64,000 nt of DNA from Lepas anatifera (lineage: Eukaryota; Arthropoda; Thecostraca; Lepadidae). This document shows, piece after piece, positions 35,133-46,772 of the stretch (positions are counted from its first letter, which is position 1; every line of letters starts with the position of its first letter). The notes under the pieces are model-generated. The model was not told the DNA's origin and made no database searches. It saw nothing but the letters and a program-made list of their open reading frames with translations. Location: NCBI GenBank assembly GCA_034440635.1, contig JAOTON010000322.1, forward strand, positions 62,001 to 126,000, written 5' to 3'. A program made the translations under genes and the position numbers.

Positions 35133-36216
35133 CGGTATTATGGTAGTAGGCAGATCACATCTCACGGTTCAAAAGGATCACATCAGAATGTCCAGAGTTC
35201 AAAGGGTCTAATGTTCATAGCTTCTACCCTTTGAAAGTTAGACCTTTTGAATAACAAGTCCAACGCTCAAAAGGTCCAAAGAGGCGTGCTCAGATGCATG
35301 AGAGTGGGGTGCATGATGCCGCAGAGGCGAGCTAAGGCACATGATAATAGGAGGAAATGAGAGTTAGGTTAGGTTAGGTTAGATTAGATTAGGTTAGGTC
35401 AGGTCAGGTCAGGTCAAGTCAGGTCAAGTGTGTATGTCCTTGCTCCCTATTTTCTAGTCTGGGGATATCACCCCTCTTTCAAGAATCTGAGTGCGCCCCT
35501 GGTCTGAGTAACACTTTATGCTACTTCTCTAACCCTCCCCTGTCTGTTTCACCTCTTGGGATTTTCTTGCAGAATGTGGGGATATTTCTAACCTAACCTT
35601 ACCTAACCTAACCTAACCTAACCTAACCTAACCTAACCTAACCTAACCTAACCTAACCTAACCTAACCTAACCTAACCTAACCTAACCTAACCTAACCTA
35701 ACCTAACCTAACCTAACCTAACCTAACCTAACCTAACCTAACCTAACCCAACCTAACCTAACCTAACCTAACCTAACCTAACCTAACCTAACCTAACCTA
35801 ACCTAACCTAACCTAACCTAACCTAACCTAACCTAACCTAACCTAACTTAACTTAACTTAACTTAACTTAACTTAACTTAACTTAACCTCACCTCACCTA
35901 ACCTCACCTAACCTAACCTAACTTAACTTAACTTAACTTAACCTAACCTAACTTAACCTAATGTAACCTAACCTAACCTAACCTAACCCTCATTTCCTCC
36001 TATTATCATGTGTCTTAGCACGCCTCTGCAGCATCATGCACCCCACTCTAATGCATCTGAGCACGCCTTTTTGGACCTTATGAACGTTGGACTTCTTATT
36101 CAAAAGGTCTAACTTTCAAAGTGTAGAGCCTATGAACATTAGACCCTTTGATCAGTGGACCTTCTGATGTGATCCTTTGAACCGCGAGATGTGATCTGCC
36201 TACTACCATAATACCG
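35133..36216. mobile_element. palindromic element enclosing telomere-type repeats
   Basis: The left arm 35133-35362 (starting cggtattatggtagtaggca) is repeated inverted at 35990-36216 (ending tgcctactaccataataccg), with scattered mismatches. Inside the arms, TTAGG repeats run outward-in at 35363-35400, then grade to AGGTC variants. On the other side CCTAA repeats run 35590-35988. The whole 1.1 kb is one large inverted repeat around a unique core of about 160 bases. No coding sequence. Confidence 0.85.
35590..35988 (-). repeat. interstitial (TTAGG)n array, about 400 bp
   Basis: Near-perfect acctaacctaacct repeats (TTAGG on the minus strand), with a tract of ttaac/ttaag variants at 35845-35885 and 35920-35940. 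(TTAGG)n is the common arthropod telomere repeat. Unique sequence on both sides shows this copy is internal. Confidence 0.95.
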
Positions 36217-36230
36217 CCGTCCCTACCAGC

Positions 36231-36585
36231 GTGCAAAGTATGACATTTTCGACGAGATCTCGTTGGTGCAAGTGCCCTTGGAGACAGGAGCGAGTGGTGC
36301 GAATTTTATCTACCTGGTGCGAATTTGTGAGACTGTTGCGAGGAAGGCGACACTGGAAAAAACAAATAATGGCTAAATGGATATAAGACATAGGAAGGGG
36401 CCTTATAAAAAGTCCTCAACTAACAAGCTAATAAGAGAGGTAGCATTGCATTGTGTGGGTAGGAATGAGTGCCTACGTTTTCTCCCTGGTATATGGCAGA
36501 TTGGTGCAAGGTTTTGGTGGCTGGCGATGCGAGAATTTTAGATGGCTGGTGCGACTCATCTGGCCTGCTGCCATACTTTGCAGAT
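36231..36585. mobile_element. foldback unit P, copy 2
   Basis: It starts gtgcaaagtatgacattttc and ends ctgccatactttgcagatg, matching the unit at 30257. It begins only 15 bases after the telomeric palindrome ends. The spacer-like sequence that follows unit P elsewhere (cctaccaaccccactgtttcaat) is also present. Confidence 0.7.
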
Positions 36586-36764
36586 GGGCGTCCCTACCAA
36601 CCCCACTGTTTCAATTGCCTTCTCTCTCTAAAAATACTCAACAGTATTTCAAATTACCTATGTCTGTGCGTTATGTCGTGAATAAAACGTAAATGGCTTT
36701 AATTTCTTCCACAACATTCAACTACCGCACCACGCTTCGTTGTCGTAGACAATAGAGGTGGGAC

Positions 36765-36875
36765 TTTTTGGAAAAAGCTGGTCCCGGTCCCGGTCCCGCC
36801 ACCATTACTTGGTCCCGGCCTGGTCCCAGCGAGGAAGGATGTGGTCCCGGCCTGGTCCCGGCAGCCTTTTTCCCC
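36765..36875. repeat. GGTCCCGG repeat
   Basis: Short irregular repeat: ggtcccggtcccggtcccg, then three further ggtcccggcctggtcccgg-like blocks. Confidence 0.6.
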
Positions 36876-37439
36876 ACTTATTGGCTTTTAAACATAATAA
36901 TTTCTTGTGGATTAAGAGCCAAACATATTAAGAAAATTCATATCATCAGTACATAAGTGAATCAACATAAAGTATGAACCATAGCTTCAGGAAATCCATA
37001 CCTACTATCATGAAAAATGGCTACAATTATCTCACAATGCTGAGTAAACATTTGCATTTTAAACCCTTAAAGGTAAGAAACTGTACATCAATACAAATTG
37101 AAGCAGTATCACACCTCCCTTCTGTCCATCCATAAACATTCAATCAATCAGCATATCTGAGTTTTATCAGGGAAGGTCAGGACACAAATACCTGCAAGAG
37201 CCTTAATCAAATCACCAAAGCACAGGAGCAATTTGACAGATCACTTTTACAGTTGGTATGTGACTCAACGACTGTTTTTGACTGTTTATGAAGAATTATG
37301 TGAGTTGACACGCTGGATGAAGGAACTGACAATTAACATTTTACATACCTAGGTATTTCGCCAAAAACAATTAGGTAAGAAGCCCCGCCTTCCTTCCTTC
37401 CTCTCGCCAACGGGTGTCGTTCATATGTTCCACAAATCA

Positions 37440-37524
37440 TATTTTCCCCACGATCAGTTCTTCCCCACGTTCAATTCTTCCCCACGATCAATCTTTCCCC
37501 ACGATCAATCTTCCCCACGATCAA
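37440..37524. repeat. 16-17-bp minisatellite, about 5 copies
   Basis: Units cttccccacgatcaat with one- to two-base variation. Confidence 0.8.
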
Positions 37525-37853
37525 AAATGCCTCTCGAAGGTTTTTCTTTCCATGGTAAAGTTTTCTAAGCGCGGTGAGCCAAGTGTTTATTGCCGCACAA
37601 ACCTGCGCCATGGATGATATCTCCAGCCTTGCGAAGCAGACAGGAAAAAGGATTTCTAGAGATGGGCAATCGTTTGGAATCGAAGCGACATAACTGGAAG
37701 CTGGATTTTGTGGCTGATTTTGGGTGAAATGGGTGAGTTCGTGGCTACTAATGCCTGGCGTCCGTGGTCATTGCCATTTTCTTGAACTAGTGTCGATTGC
37801 ATAGTTCATTATCGTAATTTTTAGTATAATTAAATTATTTCGGTACAGTGGTC

Positions 37854-38090
37854 CAGGGGCGGACGCAGACCCGAGTTTTGGGAGGGGCCAAACCCATGTC
37901 TGCCTTTCGTGTTGGGGGTGGGAGCGAATTTTTTTCGCTCTAGAGACCTAGTGTAAACACCTTTTTTCAAAAAATTCTCCGGCGTTTGGGGGGCCAAAAG
38001 ATGGTTTGGCCCAGGGTACTTTAAGTTTGGCCCCCCTCTCCAGCGCTTGGGGGCATGGCCGGAATGCCCCCCTCCCTGCGTCCGCCAATG
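37854..38090. mobile_element. hAT-like MITE, 237 bp
   Basis: Starts caggggcggacgcag and ends ctgcgtccgccaatg. The flanks CAGTGGTC (37846-37853) and CGGTGGTC (38091-38098) match at 7 of 8 positions. No coding sequence. Confidence 0.75.
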
Positions 38091-38340
38091 CGGTGGTCAT
38101 TGGCTGAAACTTGCACACAATTCTCTCATCAAAAGGGCACCTCCAATCCATTGAAATGACACTGAAAAGGAGCGACTTGTTTGAGTTTTTGATGAGGCTG
38201 CTTTCCACTGAAAATAGAAGCTGAAGTTGAAGGTATTGGAAAGAGGCCTTTGCTCCGGCTTGTAACTCCATACCTACATCATCTCAGGAATATTAGGATA
38301 CTTGAGGATGTGAATGGAAAATACGGGAACTCCCATTGTT

Positions 38341-40343
38341 AGTCTGCAAAGTATGGCAGCAGGCCAGGCAAGTCCCACTAGCCATGTAAAATTCTCCTGC
38401 AATGCCAGCCACCAAGAATTCACACCAATCTGTCCTATACCAGTGAGAAAACGCTCCCATTCCCCAGTGTGCAAAGTATGGCATTTTCGACCAGATCTCG
38501 TCCGTGTGAGTGCCCTTGGAGACAGGACCGAGTGGTGCGAATTTGTGAGGTTAGTGACACTTAAACTAAACCAATAATGGCTGAATGGCTATTAATACAC
38601 AGGAGGGGGCCTTATAATAGTCCTTAACTAACTTACTAATGATTCAGATAGCATTGCATTGTAGGGGTAGGAATGGGTGCATTTTTTCCCTGGTATGTGG
38701 CAGATTGGTGCGAATTTTCGGAGGCTGGTGGTGTGAGAATTTTAGATGGCTGGTGCGACTCGTCTGGCCTGCTGCCATCCTTTGCAGACTGGCCTATTCC
38801 TACCCACATGTTTCAATGATACCTCTTATTAGTTAGTAAAGAACTTTTTATAAGGTGCCCTCCAGTGTGCAAAATATGGCATTTTCAAGAAGATCTTGTC
38901 GGTGCGAGTGCCCTTGGAGACAGGGACCGAGTGGTGCAAATTTTATCAACCTGGTGCGAATTTGCAAGACTGGTGAAAGGTTGGTGACACTTAAAATAAA
39001 CAAATAATGGCTGAATGGCTATTAAGACACAGGAGGGGGCCTTATAATAGTCCTTAACTAACTTACTAATGATTGAGATAGTATTGCATTGTAGGGGTAG
39101 GAATGTGTGCATTTTTTCCCTGGTATGTGGCAGATTGGTGCAAATTTTTGGAGGCTGGTGGTGTGAGAATTTTAGATGACTGGTGTGACTCGTCTGGCCT
39201 GCTGCCATACTTTGCAGACTGGCCTATTCCTACCCACATGTTTCAATGATACCTCTTATTAGTTAGTAAAGAACTTTTATAAGGCGTCCTCCAGTGTGCA
39301 AAATATGGCATTTTCGAGAAGATCTTGTCGGTGCGAGTGCCCTTGGAGACAGGACCGAGTGGTGCAAATTTTATCAACCTGGTGTGAATTTGCAAGACTG
39401 GTGCAAAGTTGGTGACACTTAAAATAAACAAATAATGGCTGAATGGCTATTAAGACACAGGAGGGGGCCTTATAATAGTCCTTAACTAACTTACTAATGA
39501 TTGAGATAGCATTGCATTGTAGGGGTAGGAATGTGTGCATTTATTCCCTGGTATGTGGCAGATTGGTGCGAATTTTTGGAGGCTGGTGGTGTGAGAATTT
39601 TAGATGGCTGGTGCGACTCATCTGGCCTGCTGCCATACTTTGCAGACTGGCCTATTCCTACCCACATGTTTCAATGATACCTCTTATTAGTTAGTAAAGA
39701 ACTTTTATAAGGCGCCCTCCAGTGTGCAAAATATGGTATTTTCGAGAAGATCTTGTCGGTGCGAGTGCCCTTGGAGACAGGACCGAGTGGTGCAAATTTT
39801 ATCAACCTGGTGCGAATTTGCAAGACTGGTGCAAGGTTGGTGACACTTAAAATAAACAAATAATGGCTGAATGGCTATTAAAACACAGGAGGGGGCCTAA
39901 TAAAAAGTCCTTAACTAACTGACTAATGATTGAGGTAGCATTGCATTGTAGGGGGAGGAATGGGTGCATTTACAGCCTTACACGTATATTCACAATACTG
40001 TGGTACATGAGACATTCAGTGACCCTAAAAAACAATGCTAAAAAACCAGGGAAAAAATTTTTCCCTGGTATGTGGGAGATTGGTCCTATTTTTTGGAGGC
40101 TGCTGGTGCAAGAATTTAAGATGAATGGTGTGACTCATCTGGACTGCTGCCATACTTTGCAGACTGTGGTGCCCTCCTGTGTCTTTATAACCATTCAGTC
40201 TTTATATGTTGGGATTTTAGTGTCACCTGCCTCATACCAGTCTCAAGAATTCACACCATGTTGATAATATTCACACCACTCGCTCCTGTCTCCAAGGGCA
40301 CTCACACAGGCCAGATCTTGTTGAAAGTGCCATACTTTGCACC
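38341..40343. repeat. tandem array of foldback unit P, period about 428 bp
   Basis: Unit starts at 38468, 38867, 39296 and 39724 (spacings 399, 429, 428); units end at 38790, 39220, 39648 and 40166. The array opens with an inverted partial copy (38341-38467) and closes with another (40168-40343). The spacers of about 75 bp (e.g. 39221-39295) are themselves inverted, diverged copies of the unit's internal part (ggccttataatagtccttaa and caatgcattgtagggg region). The fourth unit holds an insertion of roughly 90 bp (39975-40060). Confidence 0.85.
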
Positions 40344-41957
40344 CTGGTCCCATTGGCTTATTCCAGACTACTGCTGATTCACCCAGAGTATGTCCAAGTT
40401 TTTATTAGACTGTGTGAGGTTCTTAAATGTAATGAAATGTTTGGGGAAGTTGTTCCAAGCATTCAGGGAGTGTATACTTTTTTATACCTAATCAGATGGT
40501 TTTCCTTACTTTTTAGTTCCATAAAGTGAGTAACTTTGGTCCATTCATGCAACTTTGGTCCACCACCAAAAAAATGTTTCATTATTTTGTGGAGATGTTT
40601 TGACAGGGTGCTGTGCCAAAACTTATGGTGGCAGAGATGGTCCACTAAGTGTACTGCATATTAATGGGGAGAGCCATAATTTTAGTGACCACAGGAAGTA
40701 ACAGGTGTCTTTTAGATAAACAACTTTTTATGACAAAAATCTAAAGTTACTATGATAATGTATGGTGTATTTCAGGTAAGATGTATAATCAAATGAACCA
40801 TGTGAGCAATGAGGATATGTTCTAGTAAAACATGTTACAAATTAATCAGCTTTTAGAACCTCATTGTGTTGCTTTAAAATCATTATTTCATCATCTTATA
40901 AAATACCAATGCCTATTCTAATCCTAACAATGTTTCTTATTACAGATCCACAATTCCCATACTTCATTTTCCATGTTTTTATTATTTTATGCTGCAGTGT
41001 ACCAAAACTTATTTCTGCTAGAGTACCAAGCATAAAATTCATGTTGAAAAATAAAGTTGGTGAGTAGATAGTTTAGAAATTCAATATTATGAAAGTTGAT
41101 TAAAACCTTTATTAAAGTATAAAGGAAGAACTTTTTATCAAATTTCCCTTAATACCATGTGTACTTTTGGTGAGATCATAAGCACCAGAATTGTTAAATT
41201 GTGCTTAAAAAGAACTGCCAGAAAAGCAAGCGGAAAATACATTAAAATAACACAGAAATCAGAGGAAAAGTGTTTATGTTTATTGTTTATTGAGGGTTTA
41301 TGAGCAACAGGTATATAGGACCCAATGACAGCTCAAGTCAAATGAGATAAAACATGTTGACAAATACAATGCACAGAATGAATATTTTCCTCATTTATGA
41401 TCCTACCTACATAAAATATACAGAAAACCCTGTTATAACATAAAGAGGGACACATAAAACCCCTTTAAAATCCACAGTCACTTTTCAGTGCAAGGGCAGC
41501 TGCTTGATGTAAGATCGGGTCAGTGACCTAAACTGCCCAAAAGAACAATTAAAAGTGTTGGACTCAGGGCACGCTGCCAAATAAGAGTCAACATTATTCG
41601 CCAAATGACAGAAGTGCGGTGATAGCCCTCGTCTTATGCAATCTACACGGCCAAAGGGCACGTGCAGCAGTCAGCGAGTCATCGCACGTGTGTTTCTCGA
41701 CGGAACACGCAATGCAAAGCCACCGAGCCACCGAGCCAATTCTGCTTTCCCAGGTGTCTTCCAGCACCCTGGGATCTGGAAAGCTATCATGCTGAGATAG
41801 CAGGAGGCTCAAAGTCCAGGCCTAAAGTGGTAGTGGGGGATGGGGGGGGTCCAAGCCAAGCGATACTATGGCCAAGGCCGTAGGTTCAGATGATAATGAT
41901 TGGCGATGACAACAGAGCGGAAGTATTCCCAAGTGAAAACCACGAGAGTAACTGTGC

Positions 41958-41960
<3 letters not shown>
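40344..41960. other. A/T-rich stretch with one candidate exon
   Basis: No repeat family recognised. The only coding-like signal is the candidate exon at 40946-41059. Confidence 0.4.
40946..41059 (+). CDS. candidate internal exon, unknown protein
   Basis: 114 bases lie between a strong acceptor (tgtttcttattacag) and a strong donor (gttg then gtgagt). The frame is open and in phase 1 at both ends. It would encode a hydrophobic segment containing FPYFIFHVFIILCCSVPKL followed by basic residues, compatible with a membrane segment. No family is recognised and no partner exons were found, so chance is a real possibility. Confidence 0.25.

Positions 41961-41995
<35 letters not shown>
41961..41995. 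repeat. (TA)n microsatellite
   Basis: Seventeen or so TA units. Confidence 0.95.
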
Positions 41996-42001
<6 letters not shown>

Positions 42002-42193
42002 TAAAGCACATTCAATACACACTCGTACAATCATACACAAAAATTCAACTCTCTCTTTCGCCCCCACAATTCCTCATGCAATTTATAATTCTCGGGACTC
42101 ATCATTTTGCGCGTGGTTTTGTTCGTACGCACTCCTGCCACATTCCCCCTGACTTTCAAGTCGCAGAACCTCTCATAAACCCCCGTAAACTAG

Positions 42194-43556
42194 CTAGTTG
42201 TCGGCGCCTGACTGGCCTGCGGAGTTCCTGCGGGGGCGTAGCTCGCGTATGTGTCTCGGGACACCATTGATTTCAACGGCCTGATCTGAGAGCACACGGT
42301 TGATTACCCCCTCATGGTACTGCCTATCGCAGCGGGCGTCTGGAGGTGTTATCCAAACTGGGTCACCGGGTTGGTACGGGTTTCCCACTCGTACAGTGTC
42401 AGCTTCCACTTGTGATATGGTGCCCTTCACGCGCACCTCGTATCGATGCACGCCGTTAGCTGCTGCAGACTTGGGCGAATTCCCATCACGTGGCGTAAGT
42501 GAGCAGTTCATTCTGGCGGCCATTACATTTACGCTGCGATGACAGCGTTCTGCCTTGCCGTTTCCAGATTCCAGATTCCAGATACGGCACCAAAACGTGT
42601 TCGCACCTGCCAACGCGTCAGAAAGGCAGTGAAGGCCGCGCTCCGAAATGCGGTGTTCTTGTCGGTCAATATTTCAGCAGGAGCTCCCCTTTCTTGGAAA
42701 ACGGCCTCCAAAACTGTGATGATAGCCGCACTCGTACGGAGCCTCAGCGGGTGCCAGACAGCAAAGAGGCTGGGACCACAGTCGATGAGTGTGGGCTACA
42801 TTCTGCCTCTGTAGTATGTCACGTCCATCGCGATGTGTTGCCATGTTCCGCTCACGCCCAGACTGCTTGTCGGCCACTTCACCGGGGCGGGGTCGATTGA
42901 CTGGCATTCGGCGCATTCTCTTGCAATCTTTCGAACATCTTTTTTGTCAGTGTGGGGATCACCCTTCTACCGACGTAAAGTGTGCGATTAACGCCAGGAT
43001 GCCCACACGATTTGTGGATCTCAGATATTTGCTGTTGCGTATCCGTCCAAGCCGCCAGTCCACACTGCTGCTGTGATATCTCTGGCCCTGACGCAGCGGT
43101 CTTCAGCCACCTGCTCGGGGCCCTCGTGAGCGCATCGGCTCTGTTGTCGGCTAGTGCGACCAGTTGGATGGAAAGCTCGAGACCGTACTCCTTGACGAGT
43201 GAGGTGACGTGGTCCACCCGGCGCCGAATCAGCATTTCACCCGCCGCTTTTGACTTGAGACGGCTTCGACCGGACAGACCATCCGATATCCATCGGTGCA
43301 CCGAGGAAGAATTCGTAAATAGTTCAATTTCCTTAATCTTCCATGACAGGGCCAGATTAAGGCCTTTAATGACGGCGTCCAGCTCGGCCAAATTGGTATG
43401 GCCTGCTTCATCCTTCCGCAGCCATGATGCGTCCTCCACGACTTCTTCGTTTACTTGCAGCACGGCCCCAAAGGCCAGGGAGCTTGCGTCGACCCATAAT
43501 TTGGCCTTCTCGCCGTTGACGTTCCACCGACCACGAGCTGGATCGTGGCGCCGCAC
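42194..43556 (-). mobile_element. Ty3/gypsy-type pol remnant: RNase H and integrase
   Basis: The minus strand first gives an RNase H-like region (43556 downward): LWVDASSLAFGAVL, then LAELDAVIKGLNLAL, LFTNSSSVHRWI and a NRADALTR motif. The integrase zinc finger H-x-H (HKSCGH) with its CxxC pair follows; the pair falls in a shifted frame after an A-run near 42940. The integrase core continues in pieces (e.g. ERGAPAEILTDKNTAF at about 42690), and the C-terminal domain reaches 42194 (RDGNSPKS, RHIRELRPR). Protease and reverse transcriptase are absent and several frameshifts are present. No LTRs seen. Non-functional. Confidence 0.85.
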
Positions 43557-43689
43557 TTCAAGTAGAGGGATCGGTAGGGGCGACCCCCGTGGGCTGAGCT
43601 TAGCACTGCAAAGCCCAACCCTCCCCCTCCCTTCAGGGGACCCAATGATGTCGGATGATTGCTCCCAGGGAAACCCAAATGCTACCGGA

Positions 43690-43945
43690 ATATTGGTCTA
43701 GGGTGCCCCAAGAGTAGGTCTGGGGCCCCTAAAAGTTGGCCTGGAGCCCTTAGTTTGTCTATGGGCCCCAAGGGCTGGTCTCGGTGACCCCACATAATAG
43801 GGGCCCAATAGTTGATCCCGGGAGCCTCAAGCGTTGGTCTTGGAAACACGCAGAATTAGTCTCAAAGACCCCAGAGCTGGTCTTGAGGACTCCAAGAATT
43901 GCTCTCGGGGCCCTAATAGTTGGTTTCGTGAGCCCCGAGCATATG
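43690..43945 (+). repeat. degenerate GGGGCCCC-type repeat, second locus
   Basis: Units such as ggtctggggcccctaaaagt and ggtctcggggccctaatagt recur every 30-40 bases. Same style as 1770-2360. Confidence 0.5.
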
Positions 43946-44123
43946 AAATTAATGATCAGGCACAAATGATTCAGTTTGCAGATAGTTAACGGTCAATAAG
44001 AGAAAATTTATTTCCGCGCGCCCCTTTCCCGGCGGGAACCCCGAGCCTTACATCCTCCTCATCCTCGAGGAAATTCTAGATTCGCATCTGCATTTTTTTC
44101 AGTTTGCAAATATTTCACGTTGA

Positions 44124-44854
44124 TTAACCCGGCACCGCCTGGGCTCTCCGCACCCAACATCACCTGGGAGTTCGATCGGCTCCCTCCCACGATTTCGGGT
44201 ACCGGATGTGGTACGGAAAAAATTGAAACGGTGCTGCGCCTTACCGTTTTGTAACCAAAATCCTAGTTTGAACCAGATCCGTTGATCCGTAACGTAACAG
44301 AGGGTCAAAATGGGTAAACTTTTACTCATTTGGGAAATATTTTATAACTCGGAAACCATTACACCTAGAACAAGTTCAAAAGCATCAATATGTTTGTCTT
44401 GGCACAAGCATTCGGATGATATGCAAAATGACCTTGAAAGGTTGAATCGTGACATTGACCTCAGGTCAAGGTTCAATAATGATCTTTCAGGGTCATGTTG
44501 CACATAATCTGAATCCTTGGGTCATGCTCGTCGTTATGATACCAAATTTTTTGTTGTATCCTATCTCGTTCTAAAGGTATGAACGTAAGCAATCTCGAAA
44601 TAACATAGGTACTGACATAATGACATAGGTTTACAAATAAACAAATACCTTACCTTAGGTTTATAAATACCTTACATAGGTTTATAAATTACTTCTTAAC
44701 TCATTGACCTGAAGTCAATTTTTTGTAAAAACTATCAAATGGGTCAGCCTGGAGTTATACAAAGTCAGACACATCTCATTTAAATCGGCTCGGAGTCATT
44801 CGCGATAAACCAGGGGGTCTGATCCAAGCCCCTCACTTAGCGCAGAAGGGTTAA
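44124..44854. mobile_element. TTAA-family element M, diverged
   Basis: TTAA at 44124-44127 (TTAACCCGGCACCGCCTGGG) and 44851-44854 bracket AGGTCA-bearing sequence (44440-44480). Terminal similarity is poor, so the limits are inferred. Confidence 0.45.
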
Positions 44855-44981
44855 ATACAAAACATCCCGCCCGGGCCTAAAAGAGGACCCGTCCCGAGTC
44901 TAACATCCGCCACTTTCGTGTAAGGAAGTCGATATCAGTGCCTGGTCCGGTTACTAAAAACGAATATTTGGTCAAAAATCC

Positions 44982-45130
44982 TTAACTTGGGGCGGTACGG
45001 GGATGAGTACCCGTTGCCCTTCCCTCCCCCTCCTGCGTTTTCACAGGTGATAAAAAAGGCGGAGTGCAGTGCCGTCGCCGCTAGCATACGTGATACCTGG
45101 TCTGTTTTGCAACTTGAAACGCAGCTTTAG
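44982..45130. mobile_element. TTAA-family fragment with hairpin
   Basis: Tip TTAACTTGGGGCGGTACGGG at 44982, then the GC hairpin at 45058-45076 (loop TGCAG). Truncated after about 45130. Confidence 0.55.
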
Positions 45131-45449
45131 GCCCATGATATCTTGTACTAATTTCAGTTTTCCCTCACGTTATTAAAACAATGCATATTTTGATTGAACA
45201 GTAAGGGGAGGACCGGACAGGCCACACCCGGGCCCTGCCCTTATTCTTATGCTGGTTCCTGGCTATGCTTGGCATGGCAAGAAGTACTCAGGTAGGCTAC
45301 GTGGCTACCTTGCTATCCTTTCGTTGACGATTTCGGTATATCTCAAGCGGCCTGTCTATCAGTTAGGAGACCGAAACTGAACTGTGTCAGCTTCTAAATT
45401 ATTAATCGAAAGTAATTCGGTTATTCCACAACTGAACTAGTAAATTTGT

Positions 45450-45632
45450 AAATTCCCTAGGTAGTTTGCAAATTAACCAGTGAGTTTGCAAACTATCTGA
45501 TCAGTCAGGAAGTTTGCAAACTACCTAGTTAGTTTGCAAACTAACTAGGGTGTTTGCAAACTCTCTGATCAGTCAAGGAGTTTGCAAACTAACTAGTTAG
45601 TTTGCAAACTAACTGATTTCGCATACTAACTG
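45450..45632. repeat. palindromic AGTTTGCAAACT repeat
   Basis: gtttgcaaa occurs about seven times, five or more within the perfect palindrome agtttgcaaact. The copies are separated by taactagt-, ctgatcagtcaggag- and ctaccta-type spacers that are themselves partly palindromic. Confidence 0.8.
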
Positions 45633-46772
45633 TAACATCTGTATTTCTTGCCAAAATATTTTCATTTAAGCATATTCCATTGAAGATTGTTGCGTTGTTT
45701 GCTTTCACCAGTTTCTTTTGAAGTTTTGGTATTTTGTTGATGGTTAATTTAACATTGGACGGAATTCAGTTGATGAGCTCATCACAGTTCATAAAGTCAC
45801 AATAAATCGACGTTTCGAATCTATTAGTTGATTCATTATTCAAGATAATTCGTATGTCGCCAGGGCCCTATTTCATAAAAGGCGTAACTTACGCTTATAG
45901 CGTAGCAGTAGCATAATGCAGTGTAGAAAGTGAATAATACACCACAATCTTGTTTCACAAAAATGCAGCGTAAAGTACAACTACTTGCAAAGGTACGCTG
46001 CTCTAAACTATGCTGCACTGGAATGCAGCTTAGAATATTCCCAATCTTGTTTTATATAGCAGATAACATATACACTGAATATGTAAAACACTCCTGAAAA
46101 GCTATGCAAGAAGTAACAACGTAACTTTTATCAGATAATGAAGCAAAACATGAAAAATATGTAATTTCTTGTGAAATTCAGGCAAAATTCAGGCAAAACT
46201 AGGTAGTGTAGTGAAGGACAAAAGTCATGAATGTAAAATAAACTGAAATAAAAAGGTTTGTAAGTTCTTCCTTGCACAGGTTGTAAGTGCAAGTTACTCA
46301 TGCCAAATTGATCTGATGTGTAGAGTTCTATGGCCATGTGGTATTCCAAAAATTAGGATAGCTACTCATGCAAATATACAGGAAAGCTGAAAGTGATTTT
46401 TTACTTTGACTTTCTGCCGTTACTGTTATTTTACAGTCTAGGGACTAAGGAGTACAGAACCCCAGATAGGCTGACACTGACACAGTGTTATATGGAGTCT
46501 ATTGAGGTTAAAAACTCAATTTAAGGTGTTTGTTAAAAACGAAATTCAAGTATCTCTACTAAGGCCCCTGGCGAAAATGATGATAGGTACCTAGGTACCT
46601 AAGTACCGGCATCCAGTTTTTCTTCAAAGATTTTGACTCACTATTCCTTTCCCAGTTTCACGAAATCATAAGGTTTACAGACCTTTCACAGTTCACTCAC
46701 GATTAGTAAACATAATTCAACTTGAATTACACGGAAGTACATTTGCACAACAATACAATAACCTTTCGGAGG
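45633..46772. other. unannotated stretch
   Basis: No gene or repeat recognised. Confidence 0.4.

Noticed and set aside
35590..35988. True chromosome end
   Set aside because: Unique and repetitive DNA continues on both sides, and the array is inside an inverted-repeat element.
42982..43701. 239-codon plus-strand frame
   Set aside because: Antisense shadow of the Ty3/gypsy RNase H-integrase region; no domain of its own.
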